A DNA stretch of 64,000 nucleotides from Pectobacterium carotovorum (GCF_033898505.1 NZ_JAXAFK010000001.1:1550001-1614000); one strand, 5' to 3'; shown: positions 17,930 through 30,857, counted from the stretch's first letter. The notes: generated by a model from the letters alone, not told the origin. Numbers and translations are program-made.

Positions 17930-20527
17930 ATGGGTAAAGCTCTCGTTATCGTCGAGTCCCCGGCAAAAGCCAAAACGATCAATAAGTATTTAGGCAATGA
18001 CTACGTGGTGAAATCCAGCGTGGGTCATGTACGCGATTTGCCGACGAGTGGCTCAGTCAGTAAAAAGAGCGCGGACTCAACTAAAGATAAAACGAAAAAG
18101 AAAGTCAAAAAGGATGAGAAATCCGCGCTGGTTAATCGTATGGGCGTCGACCCTTATCATGGCTGGAAAGCCAACTACGAAATACTGCCGGGTAAGGAGA
18201 AGGTCGTCTCCGAATTAAAAACGCTGGCGGAAAATGCCGACCACATCTATCTCGCAACCGACCTTGACCGCGAAGGGGAAGCCATTGCCTGGCACCTGCG
18301 GGAAATCATTGGTGGTGAAGATGAGCGTTTCAGCCGCGTGGTGTTTAACGAAATCACGAAAAATGCCATCAAACAGGCATTTGAAAAACCAGACACGTTG
18401 AATATTGACCGCGTTAATGCACAGCAGGCGCGTCGGTTTATGGATCGCGTGGTGGGTTACATGGTATCCCCGCTGCTGTGGAAAAAAATCGCCCGCGGCT
18501 TGTCCGCTGGACGCGTGCAGTCGGTTGCGGTGCGCCTGATTGTCGATCGCGAACGCGAAATCAAAGCGTTCGTGCCAGAAGAATATTGGGAACTGCACGC
18601 CGATTTGCTGGCAGGCAGCGATATTCAACTGCAAATGCAGGTGACGCACCATAACGGCAAACCGTTTAAACCAGTTAATAAAGAGCAAACACAGGCGGCG
18701 GTTAGCCTGCTTGAAAACGCCCGCTATAAGGTTGCCGATCGTGAAGATAAGCCGACCAGCAGTAAGCCGGGCGCGCCGTTCATCACCTCAACGCTGCAAC
18801 AGGCTGCCAGTACACGCCTTGGCTTTGGCGTGAAAAAAACCATGATGATGGCGCAGCGTCTGTATGAAGCGGGCTACATTACTTACATGCGTACCGACTC
18901 AACGAACCTCAGTCAGGATGCCTTGACGATGGTGCGTGGCTATATTGGCGAAGAATTCGGCAAGCGCTATCTGCCCGAATCCGCGAACCTTTACAGCAGT
19001 AAAGAAAACTCTCAGGAAGCGCACGAAGCGATTCGTCCTTCCGATGTTGGCGTGCTGGCCGACAGCCTGAAAGATATGGAAGCCGATGCACAGAAGCTGT
19101 ATCAGTTGATTTGGCGTCAGTTCGTCGCCTGTCAAATGACGCCTGCGCAATACGATTCCACCACGTTAATCGTGGAAGCCGCAGATTATCAACTGCGTGC
19201 GAAAGGCCGTACGCTGCGTTTCGATGGCTGGACGAAAGTCATGCCTGCGCTGCGTAAAAATGATGAAGATCGCACGTTGCCAACCGTGGCGGTGGGCGAG
19301 GCACTGTCGCTACAGAAGCTGCTGCCAGGGCAACACTTCACTAAGCCACCGGCACGTTACAGCGATGCCTCACTGGTTAAAGAGCTGGAAAAGCGTGGCA
19401 TTGGCCGTCCGTCTACCTACGCGTCTATTATTTCAACCATTCAGGATCGCGGCTACGTTCGTGTAGAGAACCGCCGTTTCTACGCCGAGAAGATGGGCGA
19501 AATCGTTACCGATCGACTGGAAGAAAACTTCCGCGAATTGATGAACTACGATTTCACCGCGCGGATGGAAAGTCGTCTCGATCAGGTCGCCAATAATCAG
19601 GCGGAATGGAAAGCCGTGCTGGATGAGTTCTTCAACGAATTCAGCCAGCAGTTGGAAAAGGCCGAGCAGGATCCTGAAGAAGGCGGCATGCGCCCTAATG
19701 CGATGGTGTTGACCAGCATTGACTGCCCAACCTGTTCCCGCCAAATGGGGATTCGTACCGCCAGTACGGGAGTGTTCCTGGGCTGTTCCGGCTACGCTCT
19801 GCCGCCGAAAGAGCGCTGCAAAACCACGATCAACCTGATCCCAGAAAACGAAGTGCTGAACGTGTTGGAAGGCGATGATGCTGAAACCAACGCGCTGCGC
19901 GCCCGCCGCCGCTGTGAAAAATGTGGTACGGCGATGGACAGCTACCTGATTGATAATCAGCGTAAGCTGCACGTTTGTGGTAATAACCCAGCCTGTGACG
20001 GGTATGAGATCGAAACCGGCGAGTTCCGCATCAAAGGCTATGATGGCCCAATTGTTGAGTGCGAGAAGTGTGGTTCCGAAATGCATCTCAAAATGGGACG
20101 TTTCGGTAAATACATGGCGTGTACCAACGAGAGTTGTGGGAATACGCGTAAGATCCTGCGTAATGGTGAGGTTGCGCCGCCGAAGGAAGATCCGGTGCCG
20201 TTGCCTGAGTTGCCTTGTGAGAAGTCCGACGCCTATTTCGTCCTGCGTGACGGGGCGGCAGGCGTTTTCCTCGCGGCTAATACGTTCCCGAAATCGCGTG
20301 AGACGCGGGCACCATTGGTAGAAGAACTGGTGCGCTTCAAAGATCGCTTGCCGGAAAAGCTGCGCTATTTGGCGGAAGCTCCGGTGGTTGATAAAGATGG
20401 CAATAAGGCGCAGGTGCGTTTCAGCCGTAAGACCAAACAGCAATATGTCTCGTCAGAAAAAGATGGCAAGGCAACTGGCTGGTCAGCGTTTTACATCGAT
20501 GGCAAATGGGTTGAAGGGAAGAAATAA
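17930..20527 (+). CDS. topA: DNA topoisomerase I
   Basis: An 865-residue type IA topoisomerase that relaxes negative supercoils. The Toprim domain opens the protein ([22 protein letters not shown]) with acidic residues in [15 protein letters not shown]. The active-site tyrosine is Tyr319 in [14 protein letters not shown], the same number as in E. coli. Three C-terminal four-cysteine zinc motifs are visible (beginning [27 protein letters not shown]). The start at 17930 follows GCAGGTAATAGTAC; the 29-codon extension upstream is not conserved. A terminator lies about 55 bp downstream. Confidence 0.98.
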   Translation: MGKALVIVESPAKAKTINKYLGNDYVVKSSVGHVRDLPTSGSVSKKSADSTKDKTKKKVKKDEKSALVNRMGVDPYHGWKANYEILPGKEKVVSELKTLAENADHIYLATDLDREGEAIAWHLREIIGGEDERFSRVVFNEITKNAIKQAFEKPDTLNIDRVNAQQARRFMDRVVGYMVSPLLWKKIARGLSAGRVQSVAVRLIVDREREIKAFVPEEYWELHADLLAGSDIQLQMQVTHHNGKPFKPVNKEQTQAAVSLLENARYKVADREDKPTSSKPGAPFITSTLQQAASTRLGFGVKKTMMMAQRLYEAGYITYMRTDSTNLSQDALTMVRGYIGEEFGKRYLPESANLYSSKENSQEAHEAIRPSDVGVLADSLKDMEADAQKLYQLIWRQFVACQMTPAQYDSTTLIVEAADYQLRAKGRTLRFDGWTKVMPALRKNDEDRTLPTVAVGEALSLQKLLPGQHFTKPPARYSDASLVKELEKRGIGRPSTYASIISTIQDRGYVRVENRRFYAEKMGEIVTDRLEENFRELMNYDFTARMESRLDQVANNQAEWKAVLDEFFNEFSQQLEKAEQDPEEGGMRPNAMVLTSIDCPTCSRQMGIRTASTGVFLGCSGYALPPKERCKTTINLIPENEVLNVLEGDDAETNALRARRRCEKCGTAMDSYLIDNQRKLHVCGNNPACDGYEIETGEFRIKGYDGPIVECEKCGSEMHLKMGRFGKYMACTNESCGNTRKILRNGEVAPPKEDPVPLPELPCEKSDAYFVLRDGAAGVFLAANTFPKSRETRAPLVEELVRFKDRLPEKLRYLAEAPVVDKDGNKAQVRFSRKTKQQYVSSEKDGKATGWSAFYIDGKWVEGKK

Positions 20528-20581
20528 CCTCTTTCTGTCACCCTGCGTGTAACCGGGTTATGCGCGAGAAATAGCGATATC

Positions 20582-20606
20582 AAGCCAGCCGTAAGGCTGG
20601 CTTTTT

Positions 20607-20608
<2 letters not shown>
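20582..20608 (+). terminator. topA terminator
   Basis: A 9-bp stem (20582-20590 with 20595-20603) with a GTAA loop and a following T-run. Confidence 0.9.
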
Positions 20609-21881
<1,273 letters not shown>

Positions 21882-21909
21882 ACGTCATTCAGGACGGGTC
21901 ACCAACGTA

Positions 21910-21937
21910 AAAAAGCCAGACATTGTCTGGCTTTTTA
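21910..21937. terminator. Terminator between cysB and dtpA
   Basis: An 11-bp stem (21911-21921 with 21925-21935) with flanking A and T runs, placed between convergent cysB and dtpA. Confidence 0.9.
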
Positions 21938-22001
21938 TCATTCAAACGCTTTGCTCATCACTCCTCACACACTCATCGGTGTGAGGGGCTCAGGCTGGTT
22001 A

Positions 22002-23522
22002 TCAGGCGGATGCTGTCGTAGTGGCGGCGTCCGCAGGAACGTCGGTGGCGACATCCTGCGTCATGCGCGTCAGTTTCGGCGCGGTCAGCAGCATCAGAAC
22101 GGCGATGATGCCTGTAACGATACCAATCTGCATGAAGACATTGCTGTAAACCTCAAGGGATACATGCGGGTCTACGACGTTCTCAGGCACGGCCATCATA
22201 TTAGCGACATAGCCTGCGATAATGGCGGCACCAGCTGATGTCAGGAACCAGGCCCCCATGATGAAGCCCATCAGGCGCTGTGGCACCAGTTGAGCGACCA
22301 TCGCCAGACCCAGACCGGAAATCATTAACTCCCCGATACTTTGCAGGCCATAGCAGAGGATCAGCCAGTTGACGGACACGATACCCTGTTCGTTTGCCAT
22401 GCTGGCACCCCACGGCAGCACCAGGAACGCACCGGAGCACAGCACCATACCAATCGCAAACTTGTGTGCCATCGGCAGTTGGTCGCCCATTTTGTTGTAA
22501 ACCGCAGCCAGAATCGGGCTGGCAACCATGATCCAGAACGGGTTGAGCGCCTGATACTGCTCCGGCTCAAAGGCAAAACCTAAAATGGCGTGCTCGACGT
22601 TGCGAATCGCAAAGAAGTTCAGCGATGTTGGCATCTGGTTGTACAACACAAAGAAGACCACGGCTTCCAGCATGAGCAGAAGCGCAACGATCATTTTCCG
22701 GCGTTCAGCACCGCTCACCGCCAGCATCTCTTTGATGAAGATGGCGACAACGGCCAGGGAAATGATGGTCAGAATCCAACGGGCAACGCCCTGATTGTGC
22801 AGCAGCCAGGTGGAGATCGCGACCAGCACAACGATACCCGCGAGGGTAATGACCAGTTTTTTCAGGTTGATTGGTTGGAAATCTGGCTGAGAACCTTGTG
22901 TGCTAACCCACTTGCGGCAGAACATGAAGTTAACCAGCGTCAGAATCATACCGACTACGCTCAGGGAGAAGGCAACGCTCCAGCCATAGTTAGCTGCAAG
23001 CACCGGTGTCGCCAGCATAGAGAAGAAGGAGCCGATGTTCACTGCCATGTAGTACATGGTGAAGGCACCATCCAAACGCGGATCGTCCTTCGCATAGCAG
23101 GTAGACAACAGGGCTGACGGATTGGCTTTAAACAATCCGTTACCGACGGCAATGGTTGCCATACCGATATAAACCCACGCCACGCTGTGGCCTGAATAGG
23201 CAATCATGGTGTAACCGATCGCCAGCACGATAGCACCCAGCACGATCACACGTTTGGTACCGAGGACTTTATCACCCAGCCAGCCGCCAATGGCGACAAA
23301 ACCGTATACCAGCGCGCTGAATGAGGAGAAGAGGGTGATGGAGTCGGTTTCGGACATGCCCAGCATTTTGACCAGATAAACGGCCATGATGCCTTGCAGG
23401 CCGTAGTAACCAAAACGCTCCCATAGCTCAATGCTAAAGATGAGATAAAACGCTTTTGGTTGTTTGAAAGCGTTCATGCTGACGCTTTCGGTGGATTCGC
23501 TGTTGTTGTTTGCTGTTGACAC
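22002..23522 (-). CDS. dtpA: Proton-dependent di/tripeptide permease DtpA (TppB)
   Basis: A 506-residue POT/PTR-family transporter that imports di- and tripeptides with protons. The family signature [15 protein letters not shown] is near residue 35, followed by [20 protein letters not shown] and, later, [13 protein letters not shown]. About 14 membrane segments are expected. The start codon is GTG with AGAGG five bases ahead. A small stem (TCTCGTT/AACGAGA) sits in the leader about 25 bp before the start. The gene lies beside nth, as in E. coli, with a 665-bp gap. Confidence 0.96.
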   Translation of the reverse strand: MSTANNNSESTESVSMNAFKQPKAFYLIFSIELWERFGYYGLQGIMAVYLVKMLGMSETDSITLFSSFSALVYGFVAIGGWLGDKVLGTKRVIVLGAIVLAIGYTMIAYSGHSVAWVYIGMATIAVGNGLFKANPSALLSTCYAKDDPRLDGAFTMYYMAVNIGSFFSMLATPVLAANYGWSVAFSLSVVGMILTLVNFMFCRKWVSTQGSQPDFQPINLKKLVITLAGIVVLVAISTWLLHNQGVARWILTIISLAVVAIFIKEMLAVSGAERRKMIVALLLMLEAVVFFVLYNQMPTSLNFFAIRNVEHAILGFAFEPEQYQALNPFWIMVASPILAAVYNKMGDQLPMAHKFAIGMVLCSGAFLVLPWGASMANEQGIVSVNWLILCYGLQSIGELMISGLGLAMVAQLVPQRLMGFIMGAWFLTSAGAAIIAGYVANMMAVPENVVDPHVSLEVYSNVFMQIGIVTGIIAVLMLLTAPKLTRMTQDVATDVPADAATTTASA

Positions 23523-24187
23523 AAAGACCTCTGATTTTACATATCTCGTTTTTTTTAACGAGAAAATAACAAGAGTGAGACAGTGAAACTGCGACCTCTT
23601 TTCATTGTTATGGGGAGGAAAAACGGCGTTATATTGACGTTATTTTACGGACAGGCAAGCTTTTTGACATGTTTTGTTACAAGTGGGTTTGATGGCTGGA
23701 TAAAACTATAAATCAAATGTTATGCAGAGTTTAATTTCATATCTTGCTTTTCCATCAAACTATTATCTCGGTTTGTCGTATTTATTTTTTCAAAAAGGGA
23801 TATAATCTGCCTTTTAGTTAAAATCAAGACAATATCATTAACTATGAATGAATATGCGGTTTAATCTTTTGCATATCATTAAATATGCAGTGAGTATAAA
23901 AATCCATCAAATGCACACAACAAGATGAATGTGGAAATAATCACATCAAGTGACATTCAATCACTAAATTTTCTATTAAAAATAACTTATTAGCCTTAAA
24001 TAGTGGTTATGTGTGTTTTTATACAGGTTTTTTGATCGAGGATGCATTAGAAAAGGTTGTGAGGATCTGGGGCGTGGGGAGCAAGGGGCGCGTAACTTAT
24101 TCTGGTGGAAAGAGAGCAGGATAAAGCAGAACGTGGAATCATAGGACTGGCGGTCTGGTGAATAGGATTCCACCAGACCCTAATAGA
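23523..24187. other. Long AT-rich gap between nth and dtpA
   Basis: A 665-bp stretch with low G+C and no ORF that looks coding; a 65-codon ORF at 23976-24173 has atypical composition and no start signal. The dtpA promoter must lie here on the minus strand. A 9-bp stem (24152-24160 with 24171-24179) follows the nth stop but has no T-run. An untranslated leader or small RNA cannot be excluded. Confidence 0.5.
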
Positions 24188-24823
24188 TTAGGTGTCGATC
24201 TTCTCGCCAAATTCGCACAAATCTTCAATCAGGCAGGAGCCACAGCGTGGTTTGCGTGCGATGCAGGTGTAACGACCATGCAGGATTAACCAGTGATGGC
24301 AGTCGACTTTAAATTCTGCAGGAACGACTTTCAGCAGTTTTTCCTCGACCTGTTCAACATTTTTACCCGGCGCAAATCCTGTACGGTTGCTGACGCGAAA
24401 GATGTGGGTATCAACGGCAATGGTCGGCCAGCCAAACGCGGTATTCAGAACCACATTTGCCGTTTTTCGCCCGACGCCGGGTAAGGCTTCCAGCGCCGCG
24501 CGATCTTCAGGAACCTGGCCCTGATGCTTTTCCAGCAACAGACGGCAGGTTTTGATGACGTTCTCCGCTTTGCTGTTAAACAGGCCGATGGTCTTGATGT
24601 AGTCTTTCACGCCGTCTACGCCGAGCTCAAGTATGGCTTCCGGCGTATTCGCGACGGGATAAAGTTTTGCCGTTGCTTTGTTGACGCTGACATCAGTTGC
24701 CTGTGCAGAAAGCAGAACGGCGATGAGCAGCTCAAACGGTGTGCTGAAATTTAACTCCGTTGTTGGATGGGGATTGTTGGCACGCAACCGCGTTAAAATC
24801 TCGATCCGTTTGGCTTTGTTCAC
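24188..24823 (-). CDS. nth: Endonuclease III
   Basis: A 211-residue DNA glycosylase/AP lyase that removes oxidised pyrimidines. The helix-hairpin-helix [13 protein letters not shown] contains catalytic Lys120, and Asp138 lies in AVDTHIFRV. The [4Fe-4S] ligands are Cys187, 194, 197 and 203. All these numbers equal E. coli Nth. The start is a GTG overlapping the rsxE stop by four bases, with AGGGGA in rsxE as ribosome site, so it is the last gene of the rsx operon, as in E. coli. Confidence 0.97.
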   Translation of the reverse strand: MNKAKRIEILTRLRANNPHPTTELNFSTPFELLIAVLLSAQATDVSVNKATAKLYPVANTPEAILELGVDGVKDYIKTIGLFNSKAENVIKTCRLLLEKHQGQVPEDRAALEALPGVGRKTANVVLNTAFGWPTIAVDTHIFRVSNRTGFAPGKNVEQVEEKLLKVVPAEFKVDCHHWLILHGRYTCIARKPRCGSCLIEDLCEFGEKIDT

Positions 24824-25527
24824 AGCGATTCCCCTACGGTGCCTGTTGTCGGCGCCGTTTTCCCTTCGGTGACAGCGGCACGGGCCCGGCGTTGTTTCAT
24901 TTTCTCATCGATCAAATATTTCGCAGCCAGCAATAGCCCCAGACCGATAAACGCACCCGGTGGCAGCATGGCCAGCAGGAACGGGGAATCAAGGTGTACA
25001 ACCTCGATGCGGAGAGCTTTTGCCCAGCTACCCAACAGCAAATCCGCGCCGTCGAATAGCGTGCCGTTACCCAGAATTTCACGTAAAGAACCAAGCACCA
25101 CTAGTGCGCTGGTCGCTCCCAGCCCCATTGCCAGGCCGTCAATAGCGGAGGGGAAGACGGCATTCTTGGAAGCGAAGGCTTCTGCACGGCCGATGACGAT
25201 ACAATTTGTCACGATCAGCGGAATAAAGATCCCCAGCGATTGATATAAACCGTAGGCATAGGCGTTGATCAACATCTGCACGGTGCTGACCACCGAGGCA
25301 ATGATCATAACGTAAATGGGAATTCGGATTTCTGCTGGTACCCAGCGACGCAGCGCGGAGACGGCCATGTTGGTACAGGTGAGAACCAGCGTGGTTGCCA
25401 GCCCGAGTCCCAAGGCGTTAGTTGCGGTTGATGACACGGCCAGCAGAGGGCAGAGACCCAGCAATTGAACCAGTGCCGAGTTGTTTTTCCATAACCCTTC
25501 AATGAAAAGCGCTTTGGTTTGACTCAT
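24820..25527 (-). CDS. rsxE: Electron transport complex subunit RsxE
   Basis: A 235-residue integral membrane subunit of the Rsx/Rnf complex, paired with RsxA as an antiparallel membrane module. It has about six hydrophobic segments, with the conserved [20 protein letters not shown] near residues 22-41 and [20 protein letters not shown] in the middle. The final 30 residues are polar and not conserved. It overlaps rsxG by four bases and nth by four. In E. coli the complex keeps SoxR reduced. Confidence 0.95.
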   Translation of the reverse strand: MSQTKALFIEGLWKNNSALVQLLGLCPLLAVSSTATNALGLGLATTLVLTCTNMAVSALRRWVPAEIRIPIYVMIIASVVSTVQMLINAYAYGLYQSLGIFIPLIVTNCIVIGRAEAFASKNAVFPSAIDGLAMGLGATSALVVLGSLREILGNGTLFDGADLLLGSWAKALRIEVVHLDSPFLLAMLPPGAFIGLGLLLAAKYLIDEKMKQRRARAAVTEGKTAPTTGTVGESL

Positions 25528-26153
25528 TGGTTCTCCCCACAGGCGGACAGCGTGTTGATTTGTGATGGCAGCGTTTGCAGGTAAAGGGCGCTGCGTTTTA
25601 CGCTATTAATGACGGCGCGTGGCGTAATGGTGGCGCCGGTAAATTGGTCAAACATTCCGCCTTCTTTCTTCACTGCCCAGCGAGCATCCTGCTCGCCCTG
25701 TACCGTTTGTCCGCTGAATCGGGTGATCCAGTCAGAGATTCGTACTTCAATTTTATCACCCAGTCCCGGCGTTTCATGGTGCTCGGTTACACGAACGCCG
25801 AGTACCTTGCCATGAAAATCGGCACCAACCAGCAACCGAATGGCACCAGAATAGCCATCCGGCGCGGTACTTTCCAGTGCGGCAGCAACGGGCTCTCCAT
25901 CCTGGCGAGCGATGAACACGCGATGTGGCGCTGACGATCCTAATGCTGGGTTAGTGACAACGTAACACTCCTTTTGAATGTCACTATTGTATAACTCGGC
26001 GGGAACCACCTGATCTAACAACATTTTTTGCTGTAGCATCGCCTGATGCGAGATCGTGGGTTCCGTCAGCATGTTCACCACGGCAGTGACGGCGGTAGTG
26101 AACGCGGCAAACAGGGCCAGTGTTGTCGCGTGGCGACGCATTGTTGTTATCAT
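25524..26153 (-). CDS. rsxG: Electron transport complex subunit RsxG
   Basis: A 209-residue membrane-anchored periplasmic flavoprotein subunit. An N-terminal membrane segment (about 8-26) precedes the FMN domain; the flavinylation motif DQFTGAT ends at Thr175, the expected site of covalent FMN. The [12 protein letters not shown] segment is conserved. The start at 26153 is supported by GAGGAGACGACA; an extension of 18 codons overlaps rsxD. It begins ten bases after the rsxD stop. Confidence 0.95.
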   Translation of the reverse strand: MITTMRRHATTLALFAAFTTAVTAVVNMLTEPTISHQAMLQQKMLLDQVVPAELYNSDIQKECYVVTNPALGSSAPHRVFIARQDGEPVAAALESTAPDGYSGAIRLLVGADFHGKVLGVRVTEHHETPGLGDKIEVRISDWITRFSGQTVQGEQDARWAVKKEGGMFDQFTGATITPRAVINSVKRSALYLQTLPSQINTLSACGENQ

Positions 26154-26163
26154 TGTCGTCTCC

Positions 26164-27219
26164 TCAGCGATGGTGGCCGTAAGCACGTGGCTTGGTGTAA
26201 TAGTCAATCAGCGGCACGGTGATATTCGCCAGCAGAACGGCAAACGCGACGCCGTCCGGGTAGCCGCCGTAGGTCCGAATTAACCAGACGAGTAACCCAA
26301 TCAGCGCCCCAAAAATCAGACGGCCACGGTTTGTCGTCGAGGCGGTAACGGGATCGGTGGCAATGAAAAAGGCACCGAGCATGGTAGCGCCGGACAGTAG
26401 ATGCAGCATCGGCGGAGCGAATTTCTCCGGTGCGATAACCCAACTGAGTGACGCGCAGAACATCAGCGAAAGCAGGAAACTGACTGGAATATGCCAGCGA
26501 ATGGTGCCGCGCATCAGTAAAAACAGCCCGCCGATGAGAAAACCGATATTCACCCACTGCCAGCCAATGCCAGACAGCGATTGCGCAAACATCGGCTGTT
26601 GCAGAATGTCCTGCGGCGTTTGGCCGGAGCGCAGGCTGGTTTTAAACGTATCCAGCGGGGTTGCCTGACTGACACCGTCCACGTTGTGCATCAACTGCTG
26701 CATGGTGTGTCCGTCAGGCGTGTGTCCGGTAAAGATGATGACGAGCGCATCATGGAAACCGACGGAAATGGTTTGCAGCGGCACAGGTGGTAGCCAGCTC
26801 GTCATCTGAACCGGGAAAGAGATCAGCAGTACCACATAGCCAATCATCGCGGGATTAAAGGGGTTTTGTCCCAGCCCGCCATACAGCTGTTTGGCGATAA
26901 TAATGGCGAAGACGGTTGCCATGACTACCATCCACCAGGGGGCAAGCGGCGGCAGGCTGATGCCGAGCAGCACTGCAGTCAATAGTGCGGAATTGTCAGC
27001 CAGTGTCGTACGCACGGCGAACTTTCTGAGTGACAGTGTCACACCTTCCGCGATGAGCGCAGTGGCCGACGCCAGTCCGACCTGAATCAGGTTGCCGTAG
27101 CCAAAGAAATAGGTCTGCGCCAGCATGCCAGGCAGACAGGCCAGAATGACCAACAGCATAATGCGCTGTGTGCGCTGCTGGTTATGTGTGAACGGTGAAC
27201 TCGCAATTCTAAAAGCCAT
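26164..27219 (-). CDS. rsxD: Electron transport complex subunit RsxD
   Basis: A 351-residue integral membrane subunit with about ten hydrophobic segments. The covalent FMN site is Thr187 in [13 protein letters not shown], the same number as in E. coli. [15 protein letters not shown] and [16 protein letters not shown] are family landmarks. It directly follows rsxC, its ATG abutting the rsxC stop, so translation is probably coupled. It is part of the ion-linked electron path of the Rsx/Rnf complex. Confidence 0.96.
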   Translation of the reverse strand: MAFRIASSPFTHNQQRTQRIMLLVILACLPGMLAQTYFFGYGNLIQVGLASATALIAEGVTLSLRKFAVRTTLADNSALLTAVLLGISLPPLAPWWMVVMATVFAIIIAKQLYGGLGQNPFNPAMIGYVVLLISFPVQMTSWLPPVPLQTISVGFHDALVIIFTGHTPDGHTMQQLMHNVDGVSQATPLDTFKTSLRSGQTPQDILQQPMFAQSLSGIGWQWVNIGFLIGGLFLLMRGTIRWHIPVSFLLSLMFCASLSWVIAPEKFAPPMLHLLSGATMLGAFFIATDPVTASTTNRGRLIFGALIGLLVWLIRTYGGYPDGVAFAVLLANITVPLIDYYTKPRAYGHHR

Positions 27220-29469
27220 TTATTCCTCTTGATATGACGATGCCTGCGCGGCTTTACGGGCTTTAACGCGAGCGATAGCGGCGGCCACGGCAGCCTTGCG
27301 TGGATCGTCCGGCTCTTGTGTTTCAACGGCCGCGACAGGCTCAGCAGCGACGTCAGGAGCAACGGATGAAACGGGTACTTCAGCATTTGTCGCGGTCTGT
27401 TGTGCAGCCTTACGGGCTTTAACGCGAGCGATAGCGGCGGCCACGGCAGCCTTGCGCGGATCGTCCTGCTCTTGTGTTTCAACAGCCGCAACAGGTTCTG
27501 CAACTACGTCAGGTGCAATCGATGAAACGGATGCTTCGACGTTTGTCGCCGTCTGCTGTGCGGCTTTACGGGCTTTAACGCGAGCGATAGCGGCTGCCAC
27601 GGCGGCCTTGCGCGGATCTTCCGGCTCTTGTGTTTCAACAGCCACGACAGGCTCTGCCACCACGCTGGAAACAACGGGAGCCGTCACGTCTTCCGCGCTC
27701 CCTGTGCTGATGTCAGTCTGCTGGGCTGCCTTACGTGCTTTAACGCGCGCAAGTGCGGCGGCTACCGCAGCTTTGCGTGGGTCAAGCTCGGCAGTTGGAA
27801 CATTGGCAGTTGGCGTTTCCTGCTGCGCCCGTTCTTCACGCAACTGTTTTTCACGTGCCTGTGCTTTGCGGGCAGCCCGTGCGGCGATGGCGGCGCTGTT
27901 ATCCGGCTGTGCATCGGGGATTACCTCGATTGGCACACCGATCTCAGTTTCTGCGGTTTGTTTGCGGCGTACGCGTTCCAGCGCTGCTTGGACAGCATCT
28001 TTATCGCTAGTGGATACACCGGCCGCTGCCTGTTTGTGGCGCAGTTCGCGCGCGGCTTTTTCTCGCTCCAGACGCGCCTGTTTAGCATCAAAGCGCACTT
28101 TAGCCTGTGCGGCACGCTGTGCGTCTTCGTCGATTGCCCGAATTTCGGCTTTTTCCTGACGATAGTACTGTACCAGCGGAATATTGCTGGGGCAGACGTA
28201 AGCGCAGGCTCCACATTCGATGCAGTCAAACAGATGGTGATTGCGGGCTTTTTCGTGTTCCTGCCCACGGCTGAACCAGTAAAGCTGCTGTGGTAAGAGT
28301 CCTGCCGGGCAGGCGTCAGCACATTTACTACAGCGAATACAGGATTGCTCTTCGGCGACCGGCTCCATTTCCGCATGCGACGGCGCCAGCAGGCAGTTAC
28401 TGATTTTGACGATCGGCACATCCAGAGATGGCAGGGTAAAGCCCATCAGCGGACCGCCCATCACCACCATCGGCTGCTTGTTGACATGGAAGCCACCCTG
28501 TTTGAGCAGGTGGCGTACTGGCGTCCCCAGACGCGCCCACACGTTACCGGGCTGACGCAGGGCTTCACCGGTTAGCGTCACCACACGCTCGGTGAGCGGT
28601 TCGCCGTCGATCACGGCACGTTTGATGGCGAAGGCCGTACCGACGTTTTGCATTAACACGCCGATCGCGGCGGAATGTTTCCCGAACGGGACTTCTTTGC
28701 CGGTCAGAATCTTGGTGAGCTGCTTGGCACCGCCTGACGGATACTTGGTTGGGATAACGCGCAGCTGCATATCGCTACGTTTACCCAAGGCCAGCCGCAG
28801 GGCGGCGATGGCTTCCGGTTTGTTATCTTCGATCCCAATCAGAATACGTTTCGGCTGCAACAAGAACGACAGAATATCGACGCCCTGAATAATCTCGTCG
28901 GCGCACTCCTGCATGAGCCGATCGTCGGCGGTGATATAGGGCTCACACTCTGCGCCATTGATGATCAGGGTTTCAATCCCGCGCATCCCGCCTTGTAACT
29001 TGGCGGCGGTAGGGAACCCCGCGCCGCCCAGCCCCGCGATGCCTGCCTGATGCAGGTGGGCAAGTAGGGTATCGGTGCTCTGTGCGCGATAATCCGTCAA
29101 GGTCTGGCGTTCGCACCAGCGATCTTCACCATCCGGGACGATGATGATGCTGAGTTCTGACAAGCCAGAAGGATGCGCCGTTGTGTGCTGGCGGATCGCG
29201 TTCACCGTTCCTGACGTCGGTGCGTGAACGGGTAACGTGCGGCCTCTTCCTCGCGTCAGCGGCTGGCCGCGCAGGACTTTATCGCCGACGCTGACGCAGA
29301 TCTCACCTTCCGGTCCAAGATGCTGTTTGAGAGGAATAATGAACTGTTCTGGCAGCGGAATATGACGCAGTGGCGTCCGGCTGGACTGCGTCTTCATTTC
29401 TGGCGGATGAATGCCTCCGTCGAAATCCCAGATCCTGTCTTTTTTAAAGGCGGAAAACAGCTTAAGCAT
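27220..29469 (-). CDS. rsxC: Electron transport complex subunit RsxC
   Basis: A 749-residue peripheral NADH-side subunit. Domains in order: an N-terminal barrel-like region, the NADH/FMN domain with [18 protein letters not shown] (about 144-161) and [16 protein letters not shown], a SLBB-like part, then two [4Fe-4S] sites (Cys377/380/383/387 and Cys416/419/422/426), then a long Ala/Lys/Glu-rich coiled C-terminus. That tail holds four repeats of a unit beginning [10 protein letters not shown]. Length varies greatly between species because of this tail. Overlaps rsxB by eight bases. Confidence 0.96.
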   Translation of the reverse strand: MLKLFSAFKKDRIWDFDGGIHPPEMKTQSSRTPLRHIPLPEQFIIPLKQHLGPEGEICVSVGDKVLRGQPLTRGRGRTLPVHAPTSGTVNAIRQHTTAHPSGLSELSIIIVPDGEDRWCERQTLTDYRAQSTDTLLAHLHQAGIAGLGGAGFPTAAKLQGGMRGIETLIINGAECEPYITADDRLMQECADEIIQGVDILSFLLQPKRILIGIEDNKPEAIAALRLALGKRSDMQLRVIPTKYPSGGAKQLTKILTGKEVPFGKHSAAIGVLMQNVGTAFAIKRAVIDGEPLTERVVTLTGEALRQPGNVWARLGTPVRHLLKQGGFHVNKQPMVVMGGPLMGFTLPSLDVPIVKISNCLLAPSHAEMEPVAEEQSCIRCSKCADACPAGLLPQQLYWFSRGQEHEKARNHHLFDCIECGACAYVCPSNIPLVQYYRQEKAEIRAIDEDAQRAAQAKVRFDAKQARLEREKAARELRHKQAAAGVSTSDKDAVQAALERVRRKQTAETEIGVPIEVIPDAQPDNSAAIAARAARKAQAREKQLREERAQQETPTANVPTAELDPRKAAVAAALARVKARKAAQQTDISTGSAEDVTAPVVSSVVAEPVVAVETQEPEDPRKAAVAAAIARVKARKAAQQTATNVEASVSSIAPDVVAEPVAAVETQEQDDPRKAAVAAAIARVKARKAAQQTATNAEVPVSSVAPDVAAEPVAAVETQEPDDPRKAAVAAAIARVKARKAAQASSYQEE
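27240..27790 (-). repeat. Tandem repeats in the 3' end of rsxC
   Basis: Four copies of a module encoding [20 protein letters not shown], spaced 156, 156 and 165 bp apart, joined by Ala/Val/Glu-rich linkers ending VETQEP or similar. The linkers between the last copies are also close relatives, so the full 52-residue unit is repeated. The DNA is conserved enough for slippage or recombination to change copy number. Confidence 0.9.
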
Positions 29470-30040
29470 GTCGTTCTACTTGAATAACGCGTACTGGAAT
29501 CGTATCGAGATCCCATTTCCAGTTAGCGGGAGTCGGCGCGATAGGACGTAATTCGATACAGTCCGTCGGGCAAGGGGAGACGCAGAGGTCGCAGCCAGTG
29601 CATAAATCGCTGACGACGGTGTGTACCGCTTTGGTACTGCCGATGATGGCATCAACCGGGCAGGCTTGAATGCACTTGGTGCAGCCGATGCAGTTGCTTT
29701 CGTCAATCCAGGCAACGTGGCGTGCAGGTGCTTGAATGTCGGCATCGCCTTCCAGCGGCTGCGGATCGACGTTGAGCTTTTCAGCCAGCTTCAACATCAT
29801 CGCTTCGCCGCCGGGGCCGCATTTATTAATACTTTCACCATTCAGTGCAACCGCTTCGGCGTAAGGCCGACAGCCAGGGTAGCCGCACTGGCCACACTGA
29901 CTTTGTGGCAGCATAGCTTCCACTTCTTCCACAATCGGATCGTTTTCAACTTCAAACCGACGGGAGGCGTAGCCGAGCACCAAACCGAATGCCAGCGCGA
30001 GTGCGCTTAATGCCGCAATGGCAATCCAGATTGCGCTCAT
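29462..30040 (-). CDS. rsxB: Electron transport complex subunit RsxB
   Basis: A 192-residue ferredoxin-like subunit. A membrane segment at the N-terminus (about 5-25) is followed by a four-cysteine cluster (CGQCGYPGC and a later Cys in NKCGPGG), then two classical [4Fe-4S] motifs, [12 protein letters not shown] and [12 protein letters not shown]. Its length equals E. coli RsxB. It passes electrons between RsxC and the membrane flavins. It overlaps rsxA by one base and rsxC by eight. Confidence 0.97.
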   Translation of the reverse strand: MSAIWIAIAALSALALAFGLVLGYASRRFEVENDPIVEEVEAMLPQSQCGQCGYPGCRPYAEAVALNGESINKCGPGGEAMMLKLAEKLNVDPQPLEGDADIQAPARHVAWIDESNCIGCTKCIQACPVDAIIGSTKAVHTVVSDLCTGCDLCVSPCPTDCIELRPIAPTPANWKWDLDTIPVRVIQVERHA

Positions 30041-30621
30041 CAGAATTTCACCAGTCCGGTAAAGCCCATAAACGCCAGCGACATGAGGCCAGCGGTGATC
30101 AGCGCGATAGACGAACCGCGGAACGGCGCAGGAATATCCGACACGGCGAGGCGTTCCCGAATGGCGGCAAAAAGCACCATCACCAGCGAGAAGCCCGCAG
30201 CGCCGCCGAAGCCATAAATCGTCGATTGCAGAAAACCGTGCGACAGATTGATGTTAAGCAGGACGACGCCAAGCACGGCACAGTTGGTGGTAATCAGCGG
30301 CAGGAAAATCCCCAGCAGGCGGTACAGCTCAGGGCTGACTTTGCGCACGAACATCTCGGAGAACTGCACCACCACGGCGAGCACCAGAATAAACGCCATG
30401 GTGCGTAAATAGAGAATATCGAGCGGAACGAGAATAAATTCGTTGATCAGCCAGGAAAACATGGAGCCCAGCGTCATCACGAACGTGGTCGCCATTCCCA
30501 TGCCAATCGCCGTCTCAAGCTTTTTGGACACGCCCATAAAGGGGCACAGCCCAAGAAACTTCACTAAGACGAAATTATTTACCAGAAGGATGCTAACAAA
30601 GAGCAATGCGTATTCGGTCAT
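30040..30621 (-). CDS. rsxA: Electron transport complex subunit RsxA
   Basis: A 193-residue six-helix membrane subunit, first gene of the rsxABCDGE-nth operon. [20 protein letters not shown] near the start and [17 protein letters not shown] mirror the sequence of RsxE. The start [13 protein letters not shown] at 30621 has AGGCACCGTA before it; an ORF extension of 22 codons is not conserved. E. coli ydgK, which lies next to rsxA there, is missing. Confidence 0.96.
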   Translation of the reverse strand: MTEYALLFVSILLVNNFVLVKFLGLCPFMGVSKKLETAIGMGMATTFVMTLGSMFSWLINEFILVPLDILYLRTMAFILVLAVVVQFSEMFVRKVSPELYRLLGIFLPLITTNCAVLGVVLLNINLSHGFLQSTIYGFGGAAGFSLVMVLFAAIRERLAVSDIPAPFRGSSIALITAGLMSLAFMGFTGLVKF

Positions 30622-30748
30622 TACGGTGCCTACAAAACAAAACCGGACTATTATCAGGCATTGTCGGGTTTTCGACAACATACCCAAAGTAGGGTTATCG
30701 ACGTCTCCAGCAAAGGGAGAAAGGTCAGCGTCTCTGAATAAGAGAAAC

Positions 30749-30800
30749 TCCGGGCTGTCAGACCGTCACGCAAGGCGCGTTCTGAGCAATAGCCCGGAAG
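30749..30800. other. Imperfect long hairpin between rsxA and cnu
   Basis: CCGGGCT and AGCCCGG close a stem-loop of about 50 bases, with additional internal pairing. It has no T-run on either strand. On the minus strand it would lie in the leader of the rsx transcript or between cnu and rsxA if they are co-transcribed. Confidence 0.5.
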
Positions 30801-30857
30801 GAAATTATTGCATAATTATGCTTTTTTGTTGCTAACAACGATATTGATTGCTAACCA

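Noticed and set aside
19433..20443. 336-codon minus-strand ORF inside topA
   Set aside because: It is a shadow of topA, which has full conserved domains on the plus strand.
23976..24173. 65-codon ORF in the nth-dtpA gap
   Set aside because: No ribosome site, atypical composition, and no recognisable motif.
24152..24179. nth terminator
   Set aside because: A 9-bp stem is present but lacks a T-run on either strand, so I do not call it a terminator.
27240..27790. Regularly spaced repeats that could suggest a CRISPR array
   Set aside because: The repeats are in frame in rsxC, 156 bp or more apart and encode the same peptide, with related linkers. Not CRISPR.
27296..28159. Long plus-strand ORF of 287 codons, rich in Ala, Ser, Thr and Arg
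   Set aside because: It is antisense to the repetitive end of rsxC, whose codon bias and repeats keep the opposite frame open. No start signal or known family.
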